Below the pieces are notes generated by a model. The model ran no database searches and was not told the origin of the DNA. It worked only from the letters and a program-made list of their open reading frames with translations. A stretch of 61,504 nucleotides of DNA from Avisuccinivibrio sp964424565 (lineage in GTDB: Bacteria > Pseudomonadota > Gammaproteobacteria > Enterobacterales > Succinivibrionaceae), in assembly GCA_964424565.1 (NCBI GenBank), contig CAYRIZ010000004.1:1-61504 (forward strand). Reading direction: 5' to 3'. Made by a program: the position numbers and the translations under genes. This document shows positions 1 through 7,208 of the stretch, in pieces; the stretch's first letter is position 1; each line of letters starts with the position of its first letter.

Positions 1-228
1 AAAGTCAGATTGAGCTGCAAAAAGGGCCATCAACAAAATTCTGAGAAGGACCTCTATTGTTTGTGATGAATAAACAGGATAAGGCATTTCGTTAGATTTG
101 TTGGCTACAGTTAAATTGCTGGCGAGTACATGCCCGCGAGTTATTTTGAATAACTCACCAACATTTTTTATTTCCCACCCCGGAAACTCCTGCCCGTTCT
201 CATCCTTAAATCTCAGCTTAGGCACCAT
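1..228 (-). CDS. hsdS: Type I restriction-modification specificity subunit HsdS (partial, N-terminus only)
   Basis: Only the first 76 codons are in the window; the gene runs off the left edge. The start ATG (228-226) overlaps the hsdM stop in a TGATG arrangement, the usual translational coupling of hsdM and hsdS. The translation starts MVPKLRF and continues with GWEIKNVGELFKITRG and then PYPVYSSQT, which is the conserved beginning of the first target-recognition domain in many HsdS proteins. HsdS recognises the DNA sequence for the HsdM/HsdR complex. After the SSQT motif the frame stays open to the edge, but the expected N-x-G-x-x-G-Y-Y continuation is not seen. This could be divergence, a recombination junction or a frameshift. 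No hsdR is visible in the window. Confidence 0.75.
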   Translation of the reverse strand, partial: MVPKLRFKDENGQEFPGWEIKNVGELFKITRGHVLASNLTVANKSNEMPYPVYSSQTIEVLLRILLMALFAAQSDF

Positions 229-1865
229 CATTTCAGCACCTCCTGATCAAAGGCAATCCCCAGCTCAGCAAAGTACTTGCCCAGCTGCCGGTCTGCTTCA
301 GCTTCCTGCCGCTTCAGGTTCTGATACTCGGCCATGACTGCCTGCAGGTCTATGGCCTCCTCTTCCTCAAAGTTCTCCACATAGCGCGGAATGTTGAGGT
401 TGAAGTCATTCTCCGCAATTTCCTCAAAGGAGGCCAGATGGGCAAATTTCTCTATGTCCTGCCGCTCCTGATAGGCTTTGAATATCTTGTCTATATGCTC
501 CTCAGTCATGACATTGCGGGCCCGGTCTTTGTTGAACTCCTGCGAGGCATCAATAAAGAGCACACTGCGCTGCGGATTGTTCTTTTTGAGGATAATGACG
601 CAGGTGGGAATGCCGGTGGAGAAGAAAATATTGGCCGGCAGACCGATGACGGCCCAGATGGAGCCGTTCTCCAGCAGATGTCTCCTGATGGTGCCTTCAG
701 CGGCGCCGCGGAAGAGTACCCCGTGGGGTAGTACTATGCCCATCACTCCGTCATCCTTCAGGTGATAAAAGCCGTGCAGCAGAAAGGCAAAATCCGCCTT
801 GCTCGCCGGCGGCAGCTTTTCATAGGGGGCAAATCTGGGGTCTTCCAGCATGCCCGGGACGGCCTGATATTTCTGGGAATAGGGAGGATTCATCACCACG
901 GCATCAAAGGTGGTGGGCTCTTCCGACGGCCAGTCGGCAGCCAGGGTATCGCCATTGCGTAAATGCTGCGCATGATGGCTGACCCGGTGCAGCATCATGT
1001 TCATGCGCGCCAGATTGTAGGTCTGGTTCTTGATTTCCTGCCCGTAGAACTGCACATTGCCGGCATAGTTCTTCCCGCCTGGCACCGCTCTGCCGGAGGC
1101 ATCACGCTCCACATACATGAAGTTTCTCACCTGCAGCAGCAGGGAGCCTGACCCCATGGCCGGGTCATAGATGGAAAAGCCTTCCTTACGGCTGCGCCCG
1201 TCCGTGACTATGCGGGTAATCAGGCGGGAGACCGCCTGCGGGGTATAGAACTCCCCGGCCTTCTTGCCCGATTCCGCGGCAAACATGGAGATGAGATATT
1301 CATAGGCATCTCCCAGGGCATCATCCCCGTAGTTGGAGAAATCAATATGAGCCAGGGCCCTGATGACCGAGGCTATCATGTTGTTGCGCTGCAGCGGCGT
1401 GGATCCCAAATCCTTGGAGTCTATGTCGAAATCCTCAAACAGTCCGGAAAAGGCATCCCCCTGCGCATTTTCTATATTGCGAAAGGCCTGCTGCAGATCC
1501 CGCAGCAGAAAGCTGTTGTGGTCTATGGCCTGGCAGAAAGCCGTAAAGGTGTACTGCGGCTCTATGCTGCAGCCGAATATCAGATTGAGCTCGGACTGCA
1601 GATCTACCCACTGCTCTGCATCCTCCCGGGCCTGCTCATAAATGTGCTGCGCTTCCTCCAGACTGTCCGGCCGCCTGTTCTCCAGCAGGTCGGTCACTTC
1701 ATAGAGCATACTGTCCGACAGAGCCTTATAGAAGATAAGCCCGAGCAGGTAGTCCTTGTAGACATCAGCCGACATCACGCGGCGCAGCTCATCGGCGGCG
1801 GCCCACAAAGCGGCATTAAGCTCGGCGGCACTGATTTGTTGATTTACTATTTTGAACTCTGCCAT
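228..1865 (-). CDS. hsdM: Type I restriction-modification DNA methyltransferase subunit HsdM
   Basis: A 545-residue N6-adenine methyltransferase subunit. The SAM-binding motif DPAMGSGSLLLQ lies near residue 233 and the catalytic NPPY motif near residue 325. The N-terminal region (ELNAALWAAADELRRVM, then KDYLLGLIFYKALSD) is the helical HsdM N-domain that contacts HsdS and DNA. The frame extends upstream to 1958, but those 31 residues look unlike HsdM, so the start MAEFKIVNQQ at 1865 is preferred. An ATG three codons earlier (1874) cannot be excluded and neither has a strong ribosome-binding site. It is coupled to hsdS by a one-base overlap. The complex methylates host DNA and, with HsdR, restricts foreign DNA. 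Confidence 0.93.
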   Translation of the reverse strand: MAEFKIVNQQISAAELNAALWAAADELRRVMSADVYKDYLLGLIFYKALSDSMLYEVTDLLENRRPDSLEEAQHIYEQAREDAEQWVDLQSELNLIFGCSIEPQYTFTAFCQAIDHNSFLLRDLQQAFRNIENAQGDAFSGLFEDFDIDSKDLGSTPLQRNNMIASVIRALAHIDFSNYGDDALGDAYEYLISMFAAESGKKAGEFYTPQAVSRLITRIVTDGRSRKEGFSIYDPAMGSGSLLLQVRNFMYVERDASGRAVPGGKNYAGNVQFYGQEIKNQTYNLARMNMMLHRVSHHAQHLRNGDTLAADWPSEEPTTFDAVVMNPPYSQKYQAVPGMLEDPRFAPYEKLPPASKADFAFLLHGFYHLKDDGVMGIVLPHGVLFRGAAEGTIRRHLLENGSIWAVIGLPANIFFSTGIPTCVIILKKNNPQRSVLFIDASQEFNKDRARNVMTEEHIDKIFKAYQERQDIEKFAHLASFEEIAENDFNLNIPRYVENFEEEEAIDLQAVMAEYQNLKRQEAEADRQLGKYFAELGIAFDQEVLK

Positions 1866-2057
1866 ATAAAACATCCCAAAAAGTGGAAAATCCAAAAGAA
1901 AAAGGCACTGCCAAACCCAAGAGCGGCAGCCGTGCGGCTGCGTAAGGAAAAGCGGCAACTGCAGATCTGCGGCAGTGAAGACCTGTGAGGGAAATTATAA
2001 AACGCCTGCCTGCCGCCTTGGCTGCTGAAAACAGCGTTCTGATTTTAAAGAAAGAGC

Positions 2058-2141
2058 GCCTTAATCTCTTAATCTCAGATTAAGGCTGCAGCCCGGATTG
2101 ATCACCCCCGGGCAGTCAGGGCAGCCGCTGGGGCTGCCCTG
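2058..2141 (-). terminator. Two strong hairpins downstream of the DUF2057 gene
   Basis: Reading leftward from the stop at 2167, the first hairpin (2117-2141) has perfect 10-base arms CAGGGCAGCC/GGCTGCCCTG and a 5-base loop but no T tract. The second (2058-2086) has perfect 10-base arms GCCTTAATCT/AGATTAAGGC with a 9-base loop and is followed on the minus strand by T-rich sequence. The second is the likely intrinsic terminator. The rest of the roughly 300-base gap between hsdM and this gene shows nothing else. Confidence 0.55.
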
Positions 2142-2166
2142 AGCACATCTGCCGGAATTTTCCGGA

Positions 2167-2973
2167 TCAGTGCGACATTACGTATTTGACAAACTGCAGT
2201 TTGGTGTCGCTGTCAGCGCTTTCATAAAGGTTGATCAGCTGATTGAGCACGGCGGACGGAGCTGTCGGTGCCGGCACAGAGCCGCCTAAGGTGGAGGAAG
2301 TGGCCATGTTGGAATGCTGGGCAGAGCTGGTGGCCGGAGCAGGCATGGTGCCGCTGAAGGCGCCGGCGCCTGCAGTCTGGACATTACCGCGCAGCGCGGC
2401 GGTGGAATCGGCTGTGATGACCGGAGCACCGTAGGAGGTCATGCCTATGGTGCGGTTGCTGCCCTGCACGTATCTGGGTGAATACAGGCGGTTTAAGGAC
2501 AACAGCTCCTGACGGAAGTCACGCATCATGGTAAAGCCGGATTCAGCTGTCAGCAGGTAGTAGTAGGCTTCATTTTCCGAGAGCTCGCGGCCGCTGCCGT
2601 CGGTCAGGGTAATCTGCTGATTGCGGGCGTACTGCTCAGCCTTGTCGCGGCCCATGGGGCGGGGATACTTAAAAGTATAGGTGGCATCGGCCGGCATGTT
2701 GGGGATTTCGATGATGACGGGATTGGTTGCCCGGACCAGTCTGAGGGTTTCGGAAGTGCCGAAATTGCCTTCAAAAATCAGGGCAAGCTGATGGCGGCCA
2801 GGACCGAGATTCAGGGTCCGGTTGGATCTGTTGTAATCAAAATTATCAGTTTCACCGTCAACCAGCTCGAGGGTGTAATGGCTGGGCACCACAAACTCAG
2901 CTGCCATCAGCGCAGAAGAGCCGGACAGGGCAGCTGCTGCCACTGCCGCGATGATCGCATGTCTAAATTTCAT
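2167..2973 (-). CDS. DUF2057 (YccT/UPF0319-like) periplasmic protein
   Basis: A 268-residue protein with a Sec signal peptide (positive MKFRH start, hydrophobic Ala-rich core, cleavage probably after ALMAA near residue 25). The mature part matches the DUF2057/UPF0319 pattern: a VPSHYTLELVDG start, a GPGRHQLALIFEG beta-strand segment and a C-terminal helix LNQLINLYESADSDTKLQFVKYV, which in the family ends in a W/Y-rich helix. A Ser/Thr/Ala/Pro-rich linker (about residues 190-240) is not typical. Function in the family is poorly defined; YccT in enterics has been tied to curli control. The ATG at 2973 is chosen because AAGGAT lies about 10 bases upstream; the TTG just before it is less likely. 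It follows the porin gene on the same strand. Confidence 0.7.
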   Translation of the reverse strand: MKFRHAIIAAVAAAALSGSSALMAAEFVVPSHYTLELVDGETDNFDYNRSNRTLNLGPGRHQLALIFEGNFGTSETLRLVRATNPVIIEIPNMPADATYTFKYPRPMGRDKAEQYARNQQITLTDGSGRELSENEAYYYLLTAESGFTMMRDFRQELLSLNRLYSPRYVQGSNRTIGMTSYGAPVITADSTAALRGNVQTAGAGAFSGTMPAPATSSAQHSNMATSSTLGGSVPAPTAPSAVLNQLINLYESADSDTKLQFVKYVMSH

Positions 2974-3049
2974 CAAAATTATCCTTGAAGCAGATTTAGC
3001 TTTCAGTTGGTTTCGCTTAGCGAGCCTGGTCTATTCTAGACCAGCCGCC

Positions 3050-4174
3050 TTAAAAATCAAATTCGGCGCCCAGTACAAATTTATCTTCCCCAAAGCCGTA
3101 GGGCAGGGCTTTGCCGTAGAAGCGCTCGGGCTCGGCTCCCAGATCGATCTGGCTTTCTGCAAAGATCTTAAAGGAGGGTACGGGCTGATAGTACACGCCC
3201 AGCTTTAAATCGGCAGTCACAAAGAAGTCTTTGTAATGCTGCAGTTCCACGCCGCCGTTGATGCCCATACCGTTGAGGAAGCTGTAGTTGAGGGCCAGCT
3301 CATAGGTATAAAGCTGATGATTGAGATACTCGTAATCAGTACCGGTGAAGAGCAGGGCGGCATAGGGCCCCGATCCCAGATAACCATAGCTCAGGGCCAC
3401 ACCGTAATCGTATTTGTGTCCCGGCTTGTGGCCGTTGAACCAGGCGGCGGCTTCCTCTTCACTAATCCCGCGGTCCCGGGAGAAGATCTGTGTGAAGTAA
3501 TCGCCCATGGCGGCGCGGGAGGAGCTGTCCTTGTAGGTCAGATCGCTGTAGCTGATGCCATAGGCCAGGGTAAAGTCATGAAAGATCTGCGAGGACAGCG
3601 AGGCGGCAGCGGCATTGCGCACCGCAAAGGGCGTGCCGTTGATTTCCTTGCCTGAGGACTGATAGGACAGCCGCAGATCATAGCCCAGAGCGGAAAGCCG
3701 ATACATGACCTGGCCGGGCAGGGTGTCGCCCATGGCGTAGAAATCATTGGAGCGGTTGTCCAGGTAATTGTAGATATCGGTGGCGCCGGCTACGGTATAG
3801 AAGGCACTGTCGCCGCGGCCGAAGAGCAGGGTGCCGTAATTGTAGGCATCCACACCGGCAAAGAGATAACGGGCGTCATCCGCCAGCGTGCCGTCATCCA
3901 TATCCCATTCGGCCATCATGACGGCATCCAGGCCATCGGTGATCCGCGTGCGTCCAGCCACTCCCAGGCGGACAGTGGAGGCTATGTTATTGCTGTCGCC
4001 TGCGGCGTAGACCCGATCCGGCTGCGAGGCATGCTTGGACAGCAGCAGGGCCTGCACGCGGCCGAAGATCTCAAAAGAGGTGTCCTCATCCTGATAGACG
4101 GTGGCAGCCTCAGCCGCTCCGGCCGTCAGCGCAGCAAGCAGGGCTGCAGTGGTTAGCTGGTGTATCTTCTTCAT
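3050..4174 (-). CDS. Outer-membrane general porin (Gram-negative porin family)
   Basis: A 374-residue exported beta-barrel protein. The first ~23 residues are a signal peptide ending AGAAEA. The mature chain begins with alternating strands (FEIFGRVQALLLSKH), contains a GDSAFYTVAGATDIY segment resembling the L3 constriction region, and ends in aromatic LGAEFDF, the C-terminal phenylalanine needed for BAM recognition. This fits the trimeric OmpC/OmpF-type or Porin_4 superfamily: 16-stranded passive diffusion channels. Substrate preference cannot be read from sequence. The DUF2057 gene follows it with a 76-base gap. Confidence 0.85.
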   Translation of the reverse strand: MKKIHQLTTAALLAALTAGAAEAATVYQDEDTSFEIFGRVQALLLSKHASQPDRVYAAGDSNNIASTVRLGVAGRTRITDGLDAVMMAEWDMDDGTLADDARYLFAGVDAYNYGTLLFGRGDSAFYTVAGATDIYNYLDNRSNDFYAMGDTLPGQVMYRLSALGYDLRLSYQSSGKEINGTPFAVRNAAAASLSSQIFHDFTLAYGISYSDLTYKDSSSRAAMGDYFTQIFSRDRGISEEEAAAWFNGHKPGHKYDYGVALSYGYLGSGPYAALLFTGTDYEYLNHQLYTYELALNYSFLNGMGINGGVELQHYKDFFVTADLKLGVYYQPVPSFKIFAESQIDLGAEPERFYGKALPYGFGEDKFVLGAEFDF

Positions 4175-4566
4175 AGCTGTGGAGCACCCAAACCCGCGGC
4201 AGGCAGCCTCAGGGCTCAGGGAGCCGTTCTCCTTAAGTTTAAAGCAGTGTGTTCAGCAGATTCTGATCTGCCTCAGATTTATGCGTGCAGGACCAAAGCA
4301 AAGTCAGGCCTTCCGGCAGATCTGCCCTGGCATGTTCAATATTCTACACATTCTACAGCCTGAGACGCGGCTGTGCACCGGCAGGGTGAAAAAAGGACGG
4401 AGCCCCGGCCGGCCGCCGATCCCTCTTCAGGGCCGGTTTTCCCATACAGAGAAAAATGAAATAACCAAATTGCTTCATGATACAAAGAAAAATTGGCTCA
4501 TGTCTGAACCTGCCTGAACCAGGTTGGCGCAAAAAATTCATGAAAATTTATGGTCTGCCGGTATTT
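4175..4566. other. Intergenic region between porin and metal-resistance operon
   Basis: About 390 bases between the divergent porin and hma/zntA genes. No convincing ORF is present; small open frames here have no recognisable domain. It must hold the porin promoter on the minus strand, but no clear -35/-10 pair or OmpR-type repeat could be picked out by eye. The metal-responsive promoter of the rightward operon lies immediately to the right. Confidence 0.4.
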
Positions 4567-4570
4567 TCAA

Positions 4571-4625
4571 TTGAACATTTGTTCAAATGATGTATAATGA
4601 ACTCATCAATTGAGCAGTTGCTCAA
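4571..4625 (+). promoter_or_regulatory. Metal-responsive promoter with two ArsR/SmtB-type operators
   Basis: Two perfect 7-2-7 palindromes flank a consensus -10 box: TTGAACATTTGTTCAA (4571-4586) and TTGAGCAGTTGCTCAA (4610-4625). The -10 TATAAT is at 4593-4598 and a usable -35, TTGAAC (4571-4576, spacer 16), is part of the first palindrome. TGAACA-NN-TGTTCA is the core of operators bound by ArsR/SmtB metal sensors (known from the family). A repressor sitting here would block RNA polymerase until zinc, cadmium or another metal binds. It lies about 90 bases upstream of the HMA-protein/P-type ATPase operon. No arsR-like gene is in the window, so the regulator would be encoded elsewhere. Confidence 0.7.
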
Positions 4626-4711
4626 ATGTAAATTTGAAAAACCATGCCGCGACCGACTTGGAATGCGTCGGCGGCAACAATAAACCCCGGCAGAGGGGAA
4701 TGAGGTGACAC

Positions 4712-4939
4712 ATGAAAGTTCGTTTTGATATAGAGGGTCTGGACTGCCCGCACTGCGCCTTAAAGCTGCAGGGCCTGATGCAGAAGCTGGACGGCGTCGA
4801 GGATGCCGTGATCAATTTTGCCTTCAAGTCCCTGATCGTGGAGGCAGCAGAGGGCATTGATGAAGAAGATCTGCTGCAGCGCCTGCAGCAGACTGCCGAC
4901 GACTTTGAAGACGGCATCAGCATAGACTTCAAGGACTAA
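4712..4939 (+). CDS. Stand-alone heavy-metal-associated (HMA) domain protein
   Basis: A 75-residue ferredoxin-like HMA domain with metal-binding motif GLDCPHC (Cys12, Cys15) in the first loop. An Asp precedes the first Cys, a feature often seen in Zn/Cd rather than Cu binders. The acidic C-terminal half (EAAEGIDEEDLL, then DDFEDGISIDFKD) could supply extra metal ligands. It has a Shine-Dalgarno-like GAGGTGA just before the ATG. It lies 96 bases upstream of a P1B-ATPase that lacks its own N-terminal HMA domain, so it probably delivers metal to that pump, or is its regulatory domain as a separate polypeptide. Both genes share the ArsR-like promoter. Confidence 0.85.
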   Translation: MKVRFDIEGLDCPHCALKLQGLMQKLDGVEDAVINFAFKSLIVEAAEGIDEEDLLQRLQQTADDFEDGISIDFKD

Positions 4940-5035
4940 GCCGACTTTTCCCGGGGCTGCGTTGCGGCCCAGGCCTTTCCGGCCGAAACACAGATTGCGT
5001 ACGAGCTTCCCCTGCGGGAGGCCGAGGAGTTTTTT

Positions 5036-6952
5036 ATGCTCGCTTCCATCGAACTTAAAGACAAATTAAGGCTGGCCTTCGGGCTGCTGATCATGGTGCT
5101 GCTGCTGTGCGGCGTACCGCTGCCGCCTTACGGCGATCTGCTGCTGGCGCTGACTGCCTATGCAGTGGTGGCCTACGGGGTGGTGATTGAGGCTTTTACC
5201 TCTCTGGTCAAGCGCCTGCGCATGACTGAGCAGTTTCTGATGGTAATAGCCACCTTCGGGGCCTTCATGCTGCAGGATTATGCCGAGGCCCTGGCGGTGA
5301 TGATCTTCTATCAGGTAGGCGAGCTGTTTGAGGCTTATGCCTCCGGCCGGGCCCATAAGGAGATCACCACCCTGGTCAAGCTCAAGCCTTCACAGGTGAG
5401 AGTGATAGCAGAAGACGGCACCGAAAGCGTGGTCAAGCCGCGCCGGGTCAAGACCGGCAGCCGCGTGCGGGTCCTGGCCGGTGAGGCTGTGGCCATAGAC
5501 GGCCGGCTGGAGAATGCCGAGGCCCTGATGGATCTCTCCGCCCTGACCGGTGAGAGCTATCCGCAGCGCTTTGTCCGGGGAGAGGAGATCCCTTCCGGAG
5601 CTATTAACCTGGGACAGGTGGTGGAGCTGACCACTGTATGCGAGAGCAAAAATTCCTCCATTACCAGACTGCTTAACTTAATTGAGGACGCTGCCGCCAA
5701 CAAATCCAAGCCCGAGGCCTTAATCACCCGCTTTGCGGTCTACTACACCCCTATAGTGGTAACCATGGCCGCCCTGATGGCCGCCGCTCCTTTTGTGATT
5801 GACGGTCTGGACAAGGGAGATTATGTCACCCGTGCCCTGGTGTTTCTGGTAGTGTCCTGCCCCTGCGCGCTGGTGCTGTCAGTGCCGCTGTCCTTCTTTG
5901 GCGGTCTGGGGGCCATTTCCAAGACCGGTGTAATGGTCAAGGGCTCCATCTTTATTGAGAACCTGGCCAAATTAAAGCAGCTGTGCTTTGACAAGACCGG
6001 CACCATTACCCGCGGCGTGTTTGCCTTAAGCAGGGTTCATACTGCCCCTGAGGCTGAGGTCAGTCAGGATGCACTGTGTGCCGCCGTGGCGGCTCTGGAG
6101 CAGGGCAGCAATCATCCCATAGCCCGCGCCGTGGTGCGTTATGCAGCCGAGCACGAGCTCAGCCTGCCGCAGGTAAGCGAAATCCATGAAAAGGCCGGTT
6201 TTGGTCTGCAGGGACTGATCGACGGCGCCCTGGTGGCGGCCGGCCGGCGGGTCTATATAGAAGAGCTCACCGGAGAGCAGATTGCGCCTGCAGCCGGTGA
6301 CGGTACTGCCGTGTACTGCGCCTTAAACGGCAGATACGCCGGCGTGCTCTTCCTGCGCGATGAGGAAAAGCCCGAGGCCGCCGAAATGATCAGTAAGCTC
6401 AATGAGCTGGGGATCAGATCCTGTCTGCTGACTGGTGACCGCAAATCCGAGGCTGAACTGATTGCCGGCCGCCTGGGCATTACTGAAGTACACTCTCAGC
6501 TGCTGCCTGAAGACAAGCTGCAGATCTTAAATCGGTTAAAGCAAAACGGTCAGGTAACCGGCTTTGTAGGTGACGGCATCAATGATGCCCCGGTGCTGTC
6601 CGCCTCTGATGTAGGTATAGCCATGGGCCGCGGCGGCTCGGCTCTGGCCGTGGAATCTTCAGATGTGGTGGTCATGAATGATGATTTACGCAAGATCCCC
6701 CGGGCCATCATGCTCTCCAGACGCACCATGAACCTGGCCATGCAGAACATAGTCTTCGTCATAGCCGTCAAGGCCATCATCCTGCTGCTGGGTGCTTTGG
6801 GTATAGCCAATATCTGGCTGGCTATTTTAGGTGACGTGGGGCTGTGTGTGCTGGCTGTACTTAATGCCATGCGTGCTCTGACCTTTGTGCGGGAACCCAC
6901 AGCCGGCAGCGGCGCTGAGGGCAGACCGTCAAAGGCTGCTGATCCGGTCTGA
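5036..6952 (+). CDS. zntA: Zinc/cadmium/lead-exporting P1B-type ATPase (ZntA/CadA-like)
   Basis: A 638-residue inner-membrane P-type ATPase that expels divalent metals with ATP. It shows the transmembrane CPC motif (Cys275, Cys277) in SCPCALVLSVPLSFFGG, the phosphorylated aspartate in DKTGTITRG (Asp319), the actuator motif LTGES, the SNHPIARAV nucleotide-domain motif and GDGINDAP. The CPC followed by ALVLSVP and the GVMVKG stretch fit the Zn/Cd subclass (P1B-2) rather than copper pumps. The protein starts directly at the membrane region: there is no N-terminal HMA domain, and the 75-residue HMA protein encoded just upstream may replace it. A GAGG Shine-Dalgarno precedes the ATG. Confidence 0.9.
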   Translation: MLASIELKDKLRLAFGLLIMVLLLCGVPLPPYGDLLLALTAYAVVAYGVVIEAFTSLVKRLRMTEQFLMVIATFGAFMLQDYAEALAVMIFYQVGELFEAYASGRAHKEITTLVKLKPSQVRVIAEDGTESVVKPRRVKTGSRVRVLAGEAVAIDGRLENAEALMDLSALTGESYPQRFVRGEEIPSGAINLGQVVELTTVCESKNSSITRLLNLIEDAAANKSKPEALITRFAVYYTPIVVTMAALMAAAPFVIDGLDKGDYVTRALVFLVVSCPCALVLSVPLSFFGGLGAISKTGVMVKGSIFIENLAKLKQLCFDKTGTITRGVFALSRVHTAPEAEVSQDALCAAVAALEQGSNHPIARAVVRYAAEHELSLPQVSEIHEKAGFGLQGLIDGALVAAGRRVYIEELTGEQIAPAAGDGTAVYCALNGRYAGVLFLRDEEKPEAAEMISKLNELGIRSCLLTGDRKSEAELIAGRLGITEVHSQLLPEDKLQILNRLKQNGQVTGFVGDGINDAPVLSASDVGIAMGRGGSALAVESSDVVVMNDDLRKIPRAIMLSRRTMNLAMQNIVFVIAVKAIILLLGALGIANIWLAILGDVGLCVLAVLNAMRALTFVREPTAGSGAEGRPSKAADPV

Positions 6953-7018
6953 AGAATGAAGAAGTAGTCATTAAATCAGCCGACAGGTCTAACTCCGGCC
7001 AGGATCGAAAATCATCAG

Positions 7019-7041
7019 GAGGCAGTGCAGACTGCCTCTTT
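7019..7041 (+). terminator. Hairpin downstream of the zntA operon
   Basis: Perfect 8-base arms GAGGCAGT/ACTGCCTC with a 4-base GCAG loop, followed by a short TTT. It lies 66 bases after the zntA stop and 168 bases before copA, so it plausibly separates the two metal operons. The short T tract makes it a weak candidate. Confidence 0.4.
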
Positions 7042-7208
7042 GTCGCTGTGCCCGACCTGAGGGCGGCCGGCGGCGGCAGAAGCCTTGATTTTCAGGCTTA
7101 CTTTGCATTTTAATTGCGGGGACAATCTTCCTCGCCCCGGACCTGGCACATGCAGGTGCAGACCGAAGGACCGGAGTGGGGAGATAAGCAGTCCCAAAGA
7201 GGTGTGCC

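Noticed and set aside
1347..1988. A 213-codon plus-strand frame opposite hsdM
   Set aside because: Antisense to the conserved methyltransferase frame; no Shine-Dalgarno and no family resemblance.
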